64,000 nucleotides of DNA from NCBI GenBank assembly GCA_030374805.1, contig JARGSG010000004.1, forward strand, positions 62,001 through 126,000. Direction: 5' to 3'. Position 1 is the stretch's first letter; every line of letters starts with the position of its first letter. The notes under the pieces are model-generated. The model was given only the letters and a program-made list of their open reading frames with translations. It was not told the DNA's origin and searched no databases. The DNA is from Gracilaria gracilis (taxonomy: Eukaryota > Rhodophyta > Florideophyceae > Gracilariales > Gracilariaceae). The position numbers and the translations under genes were made by a program. This document shows, one piece after another, positions 62,028 to 64,000 of the stretch.

Positions 62028-63518
62028 ATGAACGGCGACCGGCGTGCGTGGCGATTCTTGGTGCCGGTGCCGGCGTGCTGCTTGCTGCAGGCCATCTTCG
62101 GTCTGCTCTATGCCACCGGCGTGTTTGTCGCGCTGCTGGACCGCCCGCAGTACACGCTTTCCATCGGCGTGGCGGGCTTCTTCACCAGCGTGGGCATCAC
62201 CGTCGCGGGTGTCGCCATGAACAAGCTCGTGCCGCGCGACAGCGCGCAGCTGGCGCCCGTCTACGTCACGCTGTTCGGCGCCGCCGCCTTGGCCGCGCAG
62301 ATGCTTTGCGCGCTGGCGTTGGCGCTTGATCATGCCCCGCTGCTGTTCTTTGGCGCCGCCTTGTATGGCATGGGCTGCGGATGCATTTACGTTGCGAGCG
62401 TCGATGTCTTGCAGGCTTGGGTGCCCGAGGCGCGCGGAACCATCACGGGCGTGGGCATGTTGTGCGGTGCAATGGGCTCGCTGTTCGGTATCGAAGCCTT
62501 TCGTGCCTTGGCTGCTTCGCTGAGCTCGCCTGTGCACGCTATTGCCTTGGTTGGCTTTCTGTCCGCCGCTTTGACCTTCGCCGCTGCTCCTATGGTGCAG
62601 CGTCCGCCCGCTGGATGGCATCCCACTGATGAGTTGTATCACTCGCAGCAGAGTTTGCCGTTACTGTCGTCCACAAGCGCGCGTCAATCGTATTGTACTT
62701 TGAGCGTCAAAGACGTTCTGGTAGATCCGTCGTTTTATCTGCTCGTTGTGGCGTTTGCTGGCACCGTTGGTCCTGGTTTTGGTATCGTTCTTGCCTTTCA
62801 GGAAATGGCCGCTCAGTTGTATGGCGCTGACCTCCAGCTGGCCAACGCGCTGTTCTTCTGGGTCACCTTCAGTGGCATTGCGGGTCGCTTGCTTTCTGGC
62901 ATTGGCGTGGATGCGCTGGATGATGCTGGTGAGCGCCATGTCGGAATGCTAGGCGCCAAGAGGACTAACAAACTCTTGCTGGCAGCTCAGCTTGTGGCGC
63001 TTCTAACCATGCCCATCGTTGTCAGAGCTGGTAGTATATATGGCTTTATGGTTGCGGCTGCCGTCGTTTATATCACGTTTAGTGGCGGACCGGTTGTCAC
63101 TACATGCCTTGTAGGCGGCGTGTTTGATCAGAACAATGCGAGTTTGGCGTTTTCTTTGATAGCCATCAGCATTGGGCTAGGAGATGTGTTTTTCTCGTGG
63201 GTTATTGCTCGTTGTAGTGAAGCTTCTATGTTGGAGGCCGGTTCGCATCCTGCCCTTCACGTCAACGATTACAATTTGTTTATTGTTTGCAGTGCAATAT
63301 GGTCCGTTGCTGGATATGTCGCTACCCATTACATTCGCAGATGCAAAGCCTTGCGAGATGATGTTGACACTTCTCGCGGAAGGGGAATATCTATTTCGGC
63401 GGATAATGTCGCCATTTCAATGGGGGACGTTATGGCGCCGTTCGAAAGGGCCGCACGACGTTCTGCGGATGAGACGACGTTCCTTAGATCCCATGTTGAT
63501 ATGTGCTGTGAAACGTGA
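62028..63518 (+). CDS. MFS transporter, paralogue 2
   Basis: 496 residues from ATG 62028; ~12 membrane segments. Opens MNGDRRAWRFLVPVPACCLL, then FGLLYATGVFVALLDRPQYT, GMGCGCIYVASVDVLQAWVP (TM4-type signature shared with paralogue 1), GSLFGIEAF, the central loop, GPGFGIVLAFQEM and GIAGRLLSGIGVDALDD. The last ~50 residues are a hydrophilic tail (SRGRGISISADN, MAPFERAARR). It starts 245 bases after the helicase. The helicase and the glycosyltransferase separate it from paralogue 1, so the two are dispersed duplicates of one ancestor. Transport of small organic anions is a reasonable guess; substrate unknown. Confidence 0.8.
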   Translation: MNGDRRAWRFLVPVPACCLLQAIFGLLYATGVFVALLDRPQYTLSIGVAGFFTSVGITVAGVAMNKLVPRDSAQLAPVYVTLFGAAALAAQMLCALALALDHAPLLFFGAALYGMGCGCIYVASVDVLQAWVPEARGTITGVGMLCGAMGSLFGIEAFRALAASLSSPVHAIALVGFLSAALTFAAAPMVQRPPAGWHPTDELYHSQQSLPLLSSTSARQSYCTLSVKDVLVDPSFYLLVVAFAGTVGPGFGIVLAFQEMAAQLYGADLQLANALFFWVTFSGIAGRLLSGIGVDALDDAGERHVGMLGAKRTNKLLLAAQLVALLTMPIVVRAGSIYGFMVAAAVVYITFSGGPVVTTCLVGGVFDQNNASLAFSLIAISIGLGDVFFSWVIARCSEASMLEAGSHPALHVNDYNLFIVCSAIWSVAGYVATHYIRRCKALRDDVDTSRGRGISISADNVAISMGDVMAPFERAARRSADETTFLRSHVDMCCET

Positions 63519-64000
63519 TATTGTTGCTGCAGTTCTCAGAGATTTGAAGAACCGAAAGTCATTGCAAGCAGCATCGGTCATGATCGGAAAGCATTGTCGT
63601 GGCGCTGTTCTTTTAATTGCGGCCATGCTTTGGTGAGCCAATTCCTAAGATGTCTACTTCTCTCCGTCTTGCGGGGACAAGGGTTGCAGGTGTTCTTTTT
63701 TCGTGAAGTTCATTTTGAGAGCGTCAAGCACCTTGAATAATTGGAGGAGTTGTTCGCCACAAGAGAAATATAGGGCTCACAACGATCTTTGTATAGGGGA
63801 CCGAAAGCTTTGTGACAAGCACACGTTCTCATTTCAGGTGTTTGGAAATGCAAAGCAGGCTCCGTAAGACAAAAGTCGCCGGTTTGACCAGCCTAAAGGC
63901 GCAAGGGCGGTTTTCTACATTTAGTTCTTCGCCGCAGAGAGTACAGTAGTTCCTATCCATTATACGACTCAGGTATTTCTAAGTTTTGTTAAAGAGTGTT
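63519..64000. other. Downstream flank, no gene recognised
   Basis: 482 bases after the second MFS gene to the window end; only short frames without similarity. Confidence 0.5.

Overview
The window looks like nuclear DNA of a photosynthetic eukaryote, most likely a unicellular red alga of the Porphyridium type. This is inference. The supporting signs are: intron-poor genes with a few short GT-AG introns; a class II DAHP synthase with a transit-peptide-like leader; a small secreted protein with a CBM1-like cysteine pattern known from red algal polysaccharide-binding proteins; a secreted Hint-domain protein; and eukaryotic nuclear machinery (Sin3, ARP6, a DDX52/ROK1-type helicase, PAK and CAMK-like kinases). 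There is no sign of bacterial operons, CRISPR arrays, tRNA or rRNA genes.

Layout. 1-3.4 kb: two genes for proteins sharing a cysteine-rich C-terminal domain; the second is secreted. 3.6-8.3 kb: an unrecognised 495-residue protein, a probably plastid-targeted protein made of four repeats, and, divergent from it, adenylosuccinate synthetase. 8.5-15.5 kb: on the minus strand, two PH-domain protein kinases alternate with two peroxiredoxins (a BCP/PrxQ-type, then a 1-Cys type); the 1-Cys gene is divergent from DAHP synthase (15.9-17.5 kb, last intron resolved to the base). 18.7-20.0 kb: ARP6. 20-22.8 kb: apparently gene-free. 22.8-29.7 kb: F-box-like protein, unknown protein, SLC45/SUT-type sugar transporter, CBM1-like secreted protein, and a C2H2 zinc-finger protein whose reading frame carries one in-frame TGA near its N terminus.

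29.7-35 kb is gene-poor and holds a probable RNase H remnant of a LINE-type element, microsatellites and inverted repeats. 35-45 kb: the Hint-domain protein, then a PAK-family kinase with two CRIB motifs, followed on the same strand by two decayed partial copies of that kinase locus which flank a matrin/U1-type zinc-finger gene. 45-52.2 kb: a membrane-anchored thioredoxin-fold protein (active site split by an intron) divergent from a very large Sin3 co-repressor. 52.2-56 kb: gene-poor, with hairpins and a long CGG tract. 56-63.5 kb: two paralogous MFS transporters enclosing a family-61-like glycosyltransferase and a DDX52/ROK1-type RNA helicase.

Functions that may connect: the two peroxiredoxins and the thioredoxin-fold protein (redox), Sin3 and ARP6 (chromatin), DAHP synthase and adenylosuccinate synthetase (core biosynthesis), the secreted/cell-surface set (CBM1-like, Hint protein, Cys-rich pair, glycosyltransferase). 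A recurring theme is local duplication: Cys-rich pair, PH-kinase pair, MFS pair and the decayed PAK copies. The most unusual items are the PAK pseudogene pair, the secreted Hint protein, the CBM1-like protein, the in-frame TGA in the zinc-finger gene and the four-repeat protein.
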